Shown here one piece after another: positions 7,878 through 16,595 of a DNA stretch of 48,126 bases. This DNA is from Chlorobiota bacterium (GTDB lineage: Bacteria; Bacteroidota; Ignavibacteria; Tepidaquicellales; OLB5). Location: assembly GCA_022616535.1 (NCBI GenBank), contig JAKEEM010000072.1:1-48126 (forward strand). The letters are read 5' to 3'. Numbering within the stretch: position 1 is the stretch's first letter; each line of letters begins with the position of its first letter. Below the pieces are notes generated by a model that searched no databases, was not told where the DNA came from, and saw only the letters and a program-made list of their open reading frames with translations. The position numbers and the translations under genes were made by a program.

Positions 7878-8309
7878 TCAAGTCATGCCCGGGAAGGTTT
7901 TATAGCTTTTTACGTACTTAACTGAGTCCTTAATCAGCTCGGCAAGGATTTTTTCGTCAACATCAGAAAGCTTTTTAACCCACAGGCACGACTTGCCCAT
8001 TTTATATTTCCCAAGCTTTTTCATAAGTGCGGCTGATTTTTCAAGTCCTGCATAAAGATAAATTGAAAACGCAGCTTTACGGGGCGAAAATCCTGTGATA
8101 CACATATCGCCCTCATGCCCGCTTGCGTATTTATAATGGTAGATGCCGAATCCTATAATGCTCGGTCCCCACATTTTTGGCTCTTCCTTCGTAATTTTTT
8201 TCATCATATCAATTATTTTGTAACAGTCTTTAAGCCTCTGCCCTGTTGCGGCTTTTTTGAGAAACGCATCCACGCTTACTTTAGTTGCTTTTGTTTTTAT
8301 TTCAGCCAT
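7878..8309 (-). CDS. DUF1801 (YdhG-like) domain protein
   Basis: 143-residue soluble protein of the DUF1801 family. KVSVDAFLKKAATGQRLKDC, MWGPSIIGFGIYHYKYASGH and FSPRKAAFSIYLYAGLEK are the typical core; SCLWVKKLSDVDEKILAELI is the C-terminal helix pair. The fold resembles frataxin-like/YdhG proteins; no activity is established. First gene of the run 8309 to 6499. Confidence 0.85.
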   Translation of the reverse strand: MAEIKTKATKVSVDAFLKKAATGQRLKDCYKIIDMMKKITKEEPKMWGPSIIGFGIYHYKYASGHEGDMCITGFSPRKAAFSIYLYAGLEKSAALMKKLGKYKMGKSCLWVKKLSDVDEKILAELIKDSVKYVKSYKTFPGMT

Positions 8310-8363
8310 ATTTTAAATAGTGATATTATGAAATAGTGAAATAGTGAAATAGTGATTTAAAAA

Positions 8364-9233
8364 TTATTCAAAATACATCCAGCCGGCGTCGTTGTTTAAT
8401 GAAAGTTTAACTTTGCCGTAGGTTTTTTCGGTTTGCGGAACGCTTCGGTTAAGCTTCAGCTTAATTTTACTTATGCGCTTCATTGATTCGTTATCCAAAA
8501 CATTAATAATTATCTTAGCGCTTGAAGGATGGACGTAGCTTCCGCCCTCTTCCTCATAACCTCCGGCAAGCAGTGCTGAGGCCAGCAATTCTGCTTCTTT
8601 TGATGTTGCGCTTATATAAAGCTCATCGATTTTCTTAAACAGCACATAATCCACGCTCGGTCCCGCTAATGCAAACATAACTGATTTCATCGAGAGTCCG
8701 CGTGAAACAGAATCAGGGTAACCCCATGTTTTGAAGCTTTCGGCGGAATATGTAGTTAAAAAAGGTATAATACGCGGGTGCTGGATATTTGTCCACCCGA
8801 TTACAGGAAGAACCTCGAATAATTCATAACCCTGCCCTTTGCTCGGGTTGACTTCAACAGCATAGGTTGTGAATTTTTTCCATGCACCAATAAGGGAATC
8901 CTTCATATCGGGTTTTTTGGACTGCAGTATTACGTTCATACCCCCTTCCTGTGTGCCGTAAAATCCCCTTGCTTCGCTGATGTGAAGGAAATTCTCCGTG
9001 CCGATTATATACATATCATAGCTCCGCTGGTCAACCATAATTATAGTATCATAAAAGACCATTGAAAACTCACCGCGGATAAATCCGTCAGCTGCAAGCG
9101 CTCTTACGGTTGCGGTATCAAGAACAATATCAACGTGGCCCAGAAAACTTTGGGGCACATATTCTTTCTCAGAACTGCACCCGTAAAGCAATGTGATAAT
9201 TAAAGCAAATATAAATGTTAGTTTTATTTTCAT
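8364..9233 (-). CDS. Uncharacterised lipoprotein, 289 aa
   Basis: An exported lipoprotein. MKIKLTFIFALIITLLYGCS has a lipobox (LLYGC), putting the acylated cysteine at residue 19. The mature part is mixed alpha/beta with two similar-looking halves, one around VDIVLDTATVRALAADGFIR and one around ATSKEAELLASALLAGGYEE. No known catalytic motif is visible. I do not recognise the family; with VDYVLFKKIDELYISA it could be a substrate-sensing or assembly factor. It stands alone, next to the REP/RAYT element. Confidence 0.7.
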   Translation of the reverse strand: MKIKLTFIFALIITLLYGCSSEKEYVPQSFLGHVDIVLDTATVRALAADGFIRGEFSMVFYDTIIMVDQRSYDMYIIGTENFLHISEARGFYGTQEGGMNVILQSKKPDMKDSLIGAWKKFTTYAVEVNPSKGQGYELFEVLPVIGWTNIQHPRIIPFLTTYSAESFKTWGYPDSVSRGLSMKSVMFALAGPSVDYVLFKKIDELYISATSKEAELLASALLAGGYEEEGGSYVHPSSAKIIINVLDNESMKRISKIKLKLNRSVPQTEKTYGKVKLSLNNDAGWMYFE

Positions 9234-9267
9234 TAAATAATGAGTTAATTAAATAATAAAAAATGTT

Positions 9268-9290
9268 GGGACTGTTCCCCGAACAGTCCG
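9268..9290. repeat. REP hairpin, left copy
   Basis: GGACTGTTC/GAACAGTCC nine-base stem with a CCC loop, just downstream of the transposase stop. Confidence 0.8.
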
Positions 9291-9294
9291 AATT

Positions 9295-9753
9295 TTAAAC
9301 CAATAGATTTGAAAACTTATATTCCTGCCAATGCTTAACCATTCCTTTCCTAACTTGGTTATTTAAAATATATTCAGCGATACTAGAAAATGACTCGTCA
9401 GTTCTTACAATATGTTCATAAAAATTTCTCTGCCATAATTTATTCAAATTAAATCTTTCTTTAACGGTTTTAGATGTAAATCTTTTGAATGATGAAATCC
9501 ATACTTGTAAAGATTTATTGTATTGGTCAGTAAAACTTAAAAGCAAATGAAAATGGTCGGGCATAATGCAATAACAGTATATAAAAACTTCATTTTTTGA
9601 TATTCTGAATTTAAATTCTTCTTCAAGAACCTTAGCTATTTCATGATTCTTAAAATACGGATTTTTGTTAAATGTACAGATTGTAATGAAGTATAAATAA
9701 CATGAACACTTATAATCAAAGTCTTTTAAATGAATTTGCTTTCGTTCTTGCAT
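9295..9753 (-). CDS. REP-associated tyrosine transposase (RAYT, Y1_Tnp)
   Basis: A 152-residue single-strand DNA nuclease/transposase of the IS200/IS605-like Y1 family. Intact signatures: YFITICTFNKNPYF (first strand), the HUH metal site at PDHFHLLL (His67, His69) and the catalytic tyrosine in LWQRNFYEHIVR (Tyr112), then EYILNNQVRKGM. Flanking REP hairpins in inverted orientation (9268, 9774) support an active or recently active unit. It is the useful in-window reference for the two degenerate RAYT-like proteins at 19176 and 21598. Confidence 0.93.
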   Translation of the reverse strand: MQERKQIHLKDFDYKCSCYLYFITICTFNKNPYFKNHEIAKVLEEEFKFRISKNEVFIYCYCIMPDHFHLLLSFTDQYNKSLQVWISSFKRFTSKTVKERFNLNKLWQRNFYEHIVRTDESFSSIAEYILNNQVRKGMVKHWQEYKFSNLLV

Positions 9754-9773
9754 TTTTTTAACTTTAAATTTAA

Positions 9774-9796
9774 CGGACTGTTCGGGGAACAGTCCC
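9774..9796. repeat. REP hairpin, right copy
   Basis: Inverted copy of the 9268 palindrome (CGGACTGTTCGGGGAACAGT...), just upstream of the transposase start. Confidence 0.8.
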
Positions 9797-9824
9797 TACG
9801 CCTAAAATCCGTCCGTAGGGGAAT

Positions 9825-11780
9825 TTATTCTTCATCCTCTCTTAACTTCTCCAGCACAGAAAAATCCTCAAGCGTTGTTGTATCACCGCTTACGGAGCCC
9901 TGTGTGGCAATCTCACGCAGCAGGCGGCGCATAATCTTTCCGCTGCGGGTTTTGGGCAATGCTTCCGTGAAGCGGATATCATCAGGTCTGGCTAAGGAAC
10001 CGATTTGTTTTGTAACCCAGTCCTTAAGCTCAGATTTAAGTTCCTCGCTTGCTGAATATTTGCCTTCAAGCGTAACAAATGCGGCAATTGCGCTGCCTTT
10101 GAGTTCATCCGGCTTGCCTACAACCGCACTCTCGGCGACTTTGGGGTGCGCAACAAGCGCGGATTCGACTTCCGCCGTTCCGATTCTGTGCCCGCTTACG
10201 TTGATAACGTCATCCACCCTCCCCATAATCCAGTAATAGCCGTCTTTATCTTTTCTTGCCCCGTCGCCCGTGAAATACACTCCGGGGAACTCGCTCCAAT
10301 ACTGCTTTTTATACCTGTCATCGTCGCCCCAAATTGTTCGCAGCATTGAGGGCCAGGGGTGTTTAATCACATAATAGCCGCCTTCATTCACTTTACACGG
10401 CTTTCCGTGCTTATCTACGACTTCCGGCTGAATACCGAAGAACGGGAGTGTTGCTGTTCCCGGTTTAATCGGCGTTGCTCCCGGCAGAGGCGAAACCATA
10501 ATTGCCCCTGTTTCAGTCTGCCACCACGTATCGACAATCGGGCATTTACCTTTGCCTATGACTTTGTAATACCACATCCACGCTTCGGGGTTAATCGGCT
10601 CGCCGACCGTTCCGAGCAGCCGTAATGAATCAAGCTTATGCTTTAAGGGCCACTCCTCACCCCATTTTATAAATGCCCGTATTGCAGTCGGAGCGGTGTA
10701 GAAAACATTTACTTTGTATTTATCGATGATTTCCCAAAACCTGTCCGGACCCGGATGATTCGGCGCGCCTTCATACATTAAAGTAGTTGCGCCATTTTGA
10801 AGCGGACCGTAAACAACATACGAGTGTCCCGTAACCCAGCCCGCATCTGCGGTGCACCAGAAAACGTCTTCGTCTTTAATATCAAAAATATATTTCATTG
10901 TAATATACGTCTGAACGCAGTAACCGCCGGTGGTGTGAAGTATTCCCTTCGGTTTCCCCGTGGTTCCGCTGGTGTAAAGGATATACAGCGGGTGCTCGGA
11001 GTCCAATGGCTCAGCCGGACATTCATCATCGACTCCCTGCATTAATTCATGATACCAGTGGTCTTTGCCATAATGCATTTTTATTTCGTGTTCGGTTCTC
11101 TGGATAACAATTACATTTTCAACAGTAGGACAGCCGGGCACTGCTTCGTCGACATTTTCCTTGAGATTAACAATAACTCCCCGCCTGTAACCCCCGTCAG
11201 CAGTAATTACCATTTTAGCCGAAGCATCGTTAATTCTGTCTACAAGCGCTGCAGAAGAAAATCCGCCGAAAACAATTGAATGAACAGCGCCGATTCTGGT
11301 GCAGGCAAGCATAGCGACGGCAATTTCGGGAATCATTGGCATATAAATGCAGACAACGTCACTTTTTTTGATACCCATTTTCTTTAAAACATTTGCAAAC
11401 TTGCAAACCTGCCGGTGGAGTTCCTGGTAAGTCCATGTTGCAGTTTCTCCGTTTTCACCTTCCCAAATGATTGCGGCTTTGTTTCTTCGCCAATTAGATA
11501 AATGTCTGTCAAGGCAGTTATAGCTCATATTAATCTTACCGCCCACATACCATTTTGAATGAGGGAGCTTCCACTGAAGAACACTCTTCCATTTCTTAAA
11601 CCAATGGAGCTCATTGGCTACCTTAGCCCAAAACTTCTGCGGGGAGCGAATTGATTCAGCGTACATCCTTTTATACTGTGTAATAGATTTTATATGCGCC
11701 TTTTTGGAAAACTCCGCCTTTGGCTTAAAAACCCTTTTTTCCTTCTCTAAAGACGTAAATTTGGTTTGTTCCATATGCAT
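9825..11780 (-). CDS. acs: Acetyl-CoA synthetase
   Basis: 651 residues, normal Acs length. Makes acetyl-CoA from acetate, ATP and CoA through an acetyl-adenylate. Visible ANL-family motifs: P-loop [20 protein letters not shown] (about 266-285), DTWWQTETG (A5), [20 protein letters not shown] (A7-A8 hinge) and [11 protein letters not shown] with the lysine normally controlled by acetylation. The N-terminus YNCLDRHL and [20 protein letters not shown] are typical. Start at 11780 or two codons later. Single-gene unit with its own promoter, divergent from the BatA-like gene; ends just before the RAYT element. Confidence 0.97.
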   Translation of the reverse strand: MHMEQTKFTSLEKEKRVFKPKAEFSKKAHIKSITQYKRMYAESIRSPQKFWAKVANELHWFKKWKSVLQWKLPHSKWYVGGKINMSYNCLDRHLSNWRRNKAAIIWEGENGETATWTYQELHRQVCKFANVLKKMGIKKSDVVCIYMPMIPEIAVAMLACTRIGAVHSIVFGGFSSAALVDRINDASAKMVITADGGYRRGVIVNLKENVDEAVPGCPTVENVIVIQRTEHEIKMHYGKDHWYHELMQGVDDECPAEPLDSEHPLYILYTSGTTGKPKGILHTTGGYCVQTYITMKYIFDIKDEDVFWCTADAGWVTGHSYVVYGPLQNGATTLMYEGAPNHPGPDRFWEIIDKYKVNVFYTAPTAIRAFIKWGEEWPLKHKLDSLRLLGTVGEPINPEAWMWYYKVIGKGKCPIVDTWWQTETGAIMVSPLPGATPIKPGTATLPFFGIQPEVVDKHGKPCKVNEGGYYVIKHPWPSMLRTIWGDDDRYKKQYWSEFPGVYFTGDGARKDKDGYYWIMGRVDDVINVSGHRIGTAEVESALVAHPKVAESAVVGKPDELKGSAIAAFVTLEGKYSASEELKSELKDWVTKQIGSLARPDDIRFTEALPKTRSGKIMRRLLREIATQGSVSGDTTTLEDFSVLEKLREDEE

Positions 11781-11829
11781 TATATGCCTCTAATATTTTA
11801 TGGATTGATAAAATTCTGTGAAAGTATCG

Positions 11830-11859
11830 CAAAATAATTTTATTTTGACAAAGTTGCAA
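11830..11859 (-). promoter_or_regulatory. Probable acs promoter
   Basis: On the minus strand TTG (11859-11857), 19 bases, then TTATTTTG (11837-11830), one base off the TAnnTTTG consensus; leader about 45 bases. Confidence 0.45.
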
Positions 11860-11934
11860 TTTATATAAATTAATGCAGGTTAAAGGAACTAAATCGGGGT
11901 AAATTAAGTAACTTTAACAGAAGGAATTAATACT

Positions 11935-11942
11935 TAGTTTTG
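11935..11942 (+). promoter_or_regulatory. TAnnTTTG -7 element abutting the BatA-like start codon
   Basis: TAGTTTTG ends five bases before the ATG at 11948, so transcription would begin at or next to the start codon, predicting a leaderless message. No clear -33 TTG is seen. Confidence 0.4.
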
Positions 11943-11947
11943 CAGAT

Positions 11948-14110
11948 ATGACATTTTTAAATCCGTTGATGTTATGGGGCTTAGCTGCGGTTTCGATACC
12001 TATAATAATTCATATATTTAACCTTAAGAAAACCAAAAAAATCGAGTTTTCTACCCTTATGTTCTTAAAGGAAATCCAGCAGTCGAAATACAAGAGGATT
12101 AAGCTTAAACAGCTTTTAATACTGCTTTGCAGGATTGCATTTATAATTTTGCTTGTTCTGGCATTTTCACGCCCGTTCGATAAAGGGTATTTTGGAAACG
12201 CAGGCGAGATAGCAAGGAGCTCGGTGCTGATTATACTTGACGATTCATTCAGTATGTCTACCTGGCAGTTAGACAGGCAGGCAATAGGCGATGGCGGAAA
12301 CAATTTAGATAAAGCCAAGGAGAAAATCAACGAAACGCTGAACCTTCTGGATGAAAATGACGAAGTTTTCTTTACAACTGTTTCGCAAATAAACAAAATG
12401 GACAGACAAATTTTATTTAAAGATATTAACGCATTAAGAGATAATCTGAACAGCATTAAAACTTCCGATATTACTAAAAACTTAAGCGAGGTTTTGTATT
12501 TTACAAATCAAATCATGCAATCAGCTTCGCATTTAAACAAAGAGATTTTTTTATTCACCGACGGGCAGAAAACTTTTTTTAACAAACCGGAAATTGCTGC
12601 TAACGAATTTAAGTTAGACGAACAGACAAAGTTTAATATAATTTTAACAGGAAGCAGGACACCGAACAATTTATCAGTTGATACAATTAACACGGTTACA
12701 AAGATTTTCGAAAGAAGAAAATCCGTTAAGCTGAATGCAGTAATCAGCAATTACAATAACTACAACGTTGCAAATAAAAGCATAATATTGAATTACGGCA
12801 ATTATAAAGATGAAAAAGCAATCGATGTTCCCGCAAATTCATCGGTTGAAGTTGAATTTATATTGATTCCTAACACGTCGGGATTTTCAGGCGGTTATAT
12901 TGAGCTTTTGCAAAGTGAAAAAGCCGATGATGAAATCTCAGGTGATAACAAACGATATTTTGCTTTTTATGTACCCGAAAAAGTATCGCTTCTGCTTGTA
13001 TCAAATTCAGCTGGCGAGCTCGAATATATTAACCTTGCACTGGCTTCATCGGAGGAATTAATGACCGACTCGCTTGGAAATAAACCAAAATACTTCAATA
13101 TTAAACAAATCAATTCAAACGAACTTGCTTCACAAAACCTTATGGATTTTGATGCGGTGGTCCTTGTCAACAAGCCGCAGTTTACAAATGATGAGTCCGC
13201 CAAGCTGAATGATTATATTGAAAACGGCGGAGGTGTAATCTTATATCCGGGAAATTCTTCGGTAGTTGAAAATTATAATGAAGTCCTCTTAAAAAAATTA
13301 AATCTCCCTTATATAAATTCAACGTTTGGCAGCGGAAGCGAAACTTACAAATTCGATAAAATTGATTTTTTGCATCCGATACTTGAAGGAATATTTAAAA
13401 ATCCGAACAGTAAATTAAATATTGAATCACCTAATATTAAGTCAGGGATTAATCTTACTGCGGGGGAAAATTCAGTTTCAATCATAACTTTAAACAATGA
13501 AAAAAGTTTTTCAGTAGAGTATTCAAAAGCCAGGGGGAAATTAATAATGTTTGCCGTTTCTCCCGATATGGCGGGCTCCGACTATCCTTCAAAAAACATT
13601 TTCTCTCCAATTACAGTAAGAAGCATTCTTTATTTAGCTAATATAAATAATATTAAAGAAGCAGTAACAGGAAGAGATTATTTTGTCGATTTAAATAATT
13701 TTCAGCCCACATCCGACACTTTGGCCATTTTTCCCGGAATCAACGAAAAAAACTTTTATAAAATAACTATTGGCGATAAGGGCACGTTATTAAATATAAA
13801 TCAATTTTTAAACAATACGTCAAACTATAAAATTAAATCTGCGGATAAAGAAATTTACGAACTGCCGTGTAATTTCGACAAGCTGGAATCAAGCATTGAA
13901 ATCCTCTCCGCTGAAGATATGGGTAATTTTCTGAAAGATGTGTATAGCATGGAAGCAAACATCATTAAAAATCAGGAAGTGGTCTCTGTCTCTATTTTAG
14001 AGCTGAGAACAGGAAAAGAAATGTGGCATTATTCCCTGTTTTTGGCTTTGTTGTTTCTTACTGCCGAATACCTGCTTGCCCGATCTTTTTCAAGAAAAGA
14101 GCCAAGGTAA
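11948..14110 (+). CDS. BatA-domain / von Willebrand A domain membrane protein
   Basis: 720 residues. The N-terminus MTFLNPLMLWGLAAVSIPII followed by HIFNLKKTKKIEFSTLMFLK is the BatA-type (aerotolerance) N-terminal module with two membrane helices (about 5-22, 56-73). A VWA domain begins at LIILDDSFSMS, whose DxSxS is the metal-ion (MIDAS) motif, and runs to about residue 260. A long extracytoplasmic middle holds a region like a glutamine-amidotransferase/DUF4350 fold (NDYIENGGGVILYPG), and one C-terminal helix (about 697-713) closes the protein. In Bacteroidota such proteins accompany MoxR ATPases; none is here. Possible role in envelope integrity, uncertain. Confidence 0.85.
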   Translation: MTFLNPLMLWGLAAVSIPIIIHIFNLKKTKKIEFSTLMFLKEIQQSKYKRIKLKQLLILLCRIAFIILLVLAFSRPFDKGYFGNAGEIARSSVLIILDDSFSMSTWQLDRQAIGDGGNNLDKAKEKINETLNLLDENDEVFFTTVSQINKMDRQILFKDINALRDNLNSIKTSDITKNLSEVLYFTNQIMQSASHLNKEIFLFTDGQKTFFNKPEIAANEFKLDEQTKFNIILTGSRTPNNLSVDTINTVTKIFERRKSVKLNAVISNYNNYNVANKSIILNYGNYKDEKAIDVPANSSVEVEFILIPNTSGFSGGYIELLQSEKADDEISGDNKRYFAFYVPEKVSLLLVSNSAGELEYINLALASSEELMTDSLGNKPKYFNIKQINSNELASQNLMDFDAVVLVNKPQFTNDESAKLNDYIENGGGVILYPGNSSVVENYNEVLLKKLNLPYINSTFGSGSETYKFDKIDFLHPILEGIFKNPNSKLNIESPNIKSGINLTAGENSVSIITLNNEKSFSVEYSKARGKLIMFAVSPDMAGSDYPSKNIFSPITVRSILYLANINNIKEAVTGRDYFVDLNNFQPTSDTLAIFPGINEKNFYKITIGDKGTLLNINQFLNNTSNYKIKSADKEIYELPCNFDKLESSIEILSAEDMGNFLKDVYSMEANIIKNQEVVSVSILELRTGKEMWHYSLFLALLFLTAEYLLARSFSRKEPR

Positions 14111-14225
14111 AAATTAAACTTTTTAAAATAGTTTTTTTTAGCTATATTTAAGTCCCTAAAAAATAAAGCGATTACAGTTCTCGGGCAAACAAGGACGGGA
14201 ATATAACAATAGGAGAATATTCGCA

Positions 14226-15107
14226 ATGAAACTATCCAGAACATTAATATCAGTATTTTTATCAGCCGCCGTTATATTATATATAAACTTATATATAAAC
14301 GGGTGCAGCTCGGCTGAACAAACGACAGCAAAACTTGCTTACCAGCAGGGAGATTATGAAAAGGCTGCAAGAGAATTTGAAAAGGAAGTAAAGCAAAACC
14401 CGCAAAACGAAGAAGCGTGGTTTTATCTCGCATTATCCAACGCAAAGCTTGGAAGAATAGACGGAACAAAAGAAGCAATTTCTCAATACAGAAAAATCGG
14501 AAAAAACTCTTTTACAGGCGAATTAACCGACGTATGGGGCAGGCAGTATGACGACGGCTATAAGCTGTACCAGGAAGGTGAGGCACAGTCGAAAGCAGGG
14601 AAAGATAACGAAGCAATAAAAAAATTTCAGCAGGCATTGAAAAATTTCGAAATTGCATTCGCTCTGCTGCCGGACAGTGTTGTTGCGAAGGAAAACATCA
14701 AAGCTCTTAACAACAGAATAAACACAATCACCGTAAAGCCGCTCATCGATAAGGGGGTTGAGCTGGAAAAGGAAGGCAATTACGAAGGAGCAATAAATGA
14801 ATATAAAAAGGCGCTTGAGCAGGTTTCTAAAGGCTCGGCAAGCTACGAAGTAATTATATATGACATCAGCGTTGCAAACTTAAAATGGGGTGAGAAAATG
14901 AGAGAAGCAAATTCAGAAGACCCTGCCTATAAAAGCAAATATGAAGCGGCACTACCCTATCTTGAGGAACTTACAAACTCAGAAGACAAAGACAATAAAT
15001 TAACTGCTTACGAACTTCTGATCCAGGTATATGCAAACCTTGGAATGACCGATAAAGCAACCGAAGCAATGAAGATGAGAGACAAATTAAAAGAAGAAAA
15101 TAAATAA
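14226..15107 (+). CDS. Tetratricopeptide-repeat lipoprotein
   Basis: 293 residues. Signal sequence of about 27 residues with lipobox INGC, so lipid-anchored. TPR units follow: AKLAYQQGDYEKAAREFEKE, NEEAWFYLALSNAKLG, DNEAIKKFQQALKNFEIAFA, ELEKEGNYEGAINEYKKALE and a C-terminal LIQVYANLGMTDKATEAM. TPRs form a scaffold for protein binding; the partner is unknown. It sits two bases before the sppA-like gene, so the two are co-transcribed. A strong ribosome site (AGGAG, 14211) precedes the ATG. Confidence 0.88.
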   Translation: MKLSRTLISVFLSAAVILYINLYINGCSSAEQTTAKLAYQQGDYEKAAREFEKEVKQNPQNEEAWFYLALSNAKLGRIDGTKEAISQYRKIGKNSFTGELTDVWGRQYDDGYKLYQEGEAQSKAGKDNEAIKKFQQALKNFEIAFALLPDSVVAKENIKALNNRINTITVKPLIDKGVELEKEGNYEGAINEYKKALEQVSKGSASYEVIIYDISVANLKWGEKMREANSEDPAYKSKYEAALPYLEELTNSEDKDNKLTAYELLIQVYANLGMTDKATEAMKMRDKLKEENK

Positions 15108-15109
15108 TA

Positions 15110-16021
15110 ATGCCCGCCTCATCATCAAAATGGTTTTGGGGTATCTTACTGAGTCTTGTTTTTATCGGTCTTGTATTTGCCGGTATCGGTTTCCTAATGC
15201 TTGCCTCGGCTTTAAAATGGGAAAGAAGCGAATATGTTTCTTACGGCTCGGGAGATAAAATTGCAGTTGTGGAAATTAACGATGTAATTATTTCCTCCGA
15301 AAAAACCGTCGGACAGATAAAGAAATTCCGCGAAGATAAATCGGTCAAAGCAATAATCCTGCGGATTAACTCCCCCGGCGGAGGAGTTGCAGCATCTCAA
15401 GAAATATACGAGGAAGTTAAACGAACGAGGGATAGCGGTAAAATCATTGTTGTCTCAATGGGTTCTATCGCAGCAAGCGGGGGTTATTACATTGCAATGG
15501 GCTCTAATTTAATTGTGGCCAACCCCGGGACTTTAACAGGGAGCATCGGTGTAATTGCTCAGTTCATAAGTATAAAGGAGCTTGCCGAAAAACTGGGTAT
15601 TACCCACACAACAATCAAAAGCGGTTCATTGAAGGATGCGGGAAATCCCTTCGGCGAAATGAAAGATTCAACCAAAGCTTACCTTCAGGACATCGTGGAT
15701 AATACCTTCCAGCAGTTTTTAGATGTTGTAGCAAAAGAACGTAAGATGGATAAGGAAAAGCTTCTGCCTTATGCAAACGGCAGAGTCTTTACGGGACTTC
15801 AGGCAAAAGAATACGGCTTAATTGATTCGCTTGGAACTTTTGAAGATGCAATCAGAATCACCAGCAAAATGGCGGGTATTGAAGACGAACCTAGAATAAT
15901 CAGAGAGAGAAAGAAATTTTCAATCTTTGAGGAACTTCTGGGAACAGAAATTGAAGATGTTACAAACATAAAAGACAAGTTATTTGAAGAACCAATTTTA
16001 CAATATAAATATACTCCATAA
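15110..16021 (+). CDS. sppA: Signal peptide peptidase SppA, short (36K) type
   Basis: 303-residue membrane-bound serine protease that degrades cleaved signal peptides. One N-terminal helix (about 7-31) and the S49 core: AVVEINDVIISSEKTVGQIK, AIILRINSPGGGVAASQEIY (oxyanion strand), MGSIAASGGYYIA with the nucleophilic Ser, PGTLTGSIGVI, and SGSLKDAGNPF, where the Lys is the expected general base. Short form with a single protease domain, as in Bacillus. Coupled to the TPR lipoprotein upstream and followed three bases later by the HU gene. Confidence 0.95.
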   Translation: MPASSSKWFWGILLSLVFIGLVFAGIGFLMLASALKWERSEYVSYGSGDKIAVVEINDVIISSEKTVGQIKKFREDKSVKAIILRINSPGGGVAASQEIYEEVKRTRDSGKIIVVSMGSIAASGGYYIAMGSNLIVANPGTLTGSIGVIAQFISIKELAEKLGITHTTIKSGSLKDAGNPFGEMKDSTKAYLQDIVDNTFQQFLDVVAKERKMDKEKLLPYANGRVFTGLQAKEYGLIDSLGTFEDAIRITSKMAGIEDEPRIIRERKKFSIFEELLGTEIEDVTNIKDKLFEEPILQYKYTP

Positions 16022-16024
16022 ACT

Positions 16025-16324
16025 ATGACAAGAGCAGATATAGCTAACAAAATTGCAAATGCAACCGGCTTAAGCAAGGTTGAAACCGAAACAGTAGTCG
16101 AGGGATTTATACTCTGCGTTATCGAAGCCCTGCGGGAAAATGAAAGTATCGAAATAAGGGGTTTTGGTACTTTTAAAGTGAAGGAGCGCAAGCCGAGAAT
16201 CGCCCGAAATCCGAAAACGGGAGCAAAAGTGGAGCTGGGGAGACGGTTTGTACCTATGTTTAAAGTTTCCAAGGAGTTTAAAAAAGCTGTTAATGACAGC
16301 TTGCTGATTAAACATAAAAAATAA
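16025..16324 (+). CDS. HU/IHF-family DNA-binding protein
   Basis: 99 residues, normal family length. Motifs: MTRADIANKIANATGLSKVE, ESIEIRGFGTFKVKERKPRI and ARNPKTGAKV, the beta-arm that inserts into the minor groove with its conserved RNP.TG. Bends and compacts DNA as a dimer. Which of HU or IHF it resembles more cannot be decided by eye. Three bases after sppA, so in the same operon. Confidence 0.95.
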   Translation: MTRADIANKIANATGLSKVETETVVEGFILCVIEALRENESIEIRGFGTFKVKERKPRIARNPKTGAKVELGRRFVPMFKVSKEFKKAVNDSLLIKHKK

Positions 16325-16353
16325 ATAATTATTAATTAAACAAAGGAGTCCAA

Positions 16354-16449
16354 ATGCCAAGCGGAAAAAAAAGAAAACGCCATAAAATGGCAACTCACAA
16401 ACGGAAAAAAAGATTAAGAAAGAACAGGCATAAGAAGAGAATCAGATAA
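16354..16449 (+). CDS. Tiny basic AURKAIP1/COX24 (mS38-like) ribosomal-type protein, 31 aa
   Basis: A short gene: MPSGKKRKRHKMATHKRKKR, then an equally basic end; about two thirds Arg/Lys/His. It matches the small Bacteroidota proteins annotated AURKAIP1/COX24 domain, related to mitochondrial mS38 and bacterial bS22, thought to bind the small ribosomal subunit. A strong ribosome site (AAAGGAG at 16342-16348) precedes ATG 16354, and a terminator follows. Easily missed because of its size. It is not bTHX, which has a different sequence pattern. Confidence 0.85.
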   Translation: MPSGKKRKRHKMATHKRKKRLRKNRHKKRIR

Positions 16450-16468
16450 TTTAGGAGTTTATCAACGG

Positions 16469-16499
16469 GGCAGAATTTTATTCTGCCTTTTTAATTTTT
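16469..16499 (+). terminator. Rho-independent terminator after the sppA-HU operon
   Basis: GGCAGAAT TTT ATTCTGCC stem followed by TTTTTAATTTTT. It ends the plus-strand operon 14226-16449. Confidence 0.9.
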
Positions 16500-16595
16500 G
16501 CTGTAACTAATTCCAAATGTCAAAGCTCAAATGTCAAAGGAATGCGAAGTATATTAATTTGGCATTTAGCATTTGATATTTGTCATTTAAATCTT

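Larger units (their letters stand above)
9268..9796. mobile_element. RAYT transposase gene flanked by inverted REP hairpins
   Basis: The transposase gene is bracketed by two inverted copies of one palindrome, 9268-9290 (GGGACTGTTC CCC GAACAGTCCG) and 9774-9796, its reverse complement. This arrangement (REP-RAYT-REP) is that of a RAYT locus, in which the single-strand transposase recognises REP hairpins. A further CCCTACG...CGTAGGG inverted pair at 9793-9820 follows. No other copy of this REP is seen in the window. Confidence 0.8.

Noticed and set aside
9268..9796. IS200/IS605 element with TnpB
   Set aside because: Only the short RAYT-type transposase and REP hairpins are present; no TnpB-like frame is nearby.
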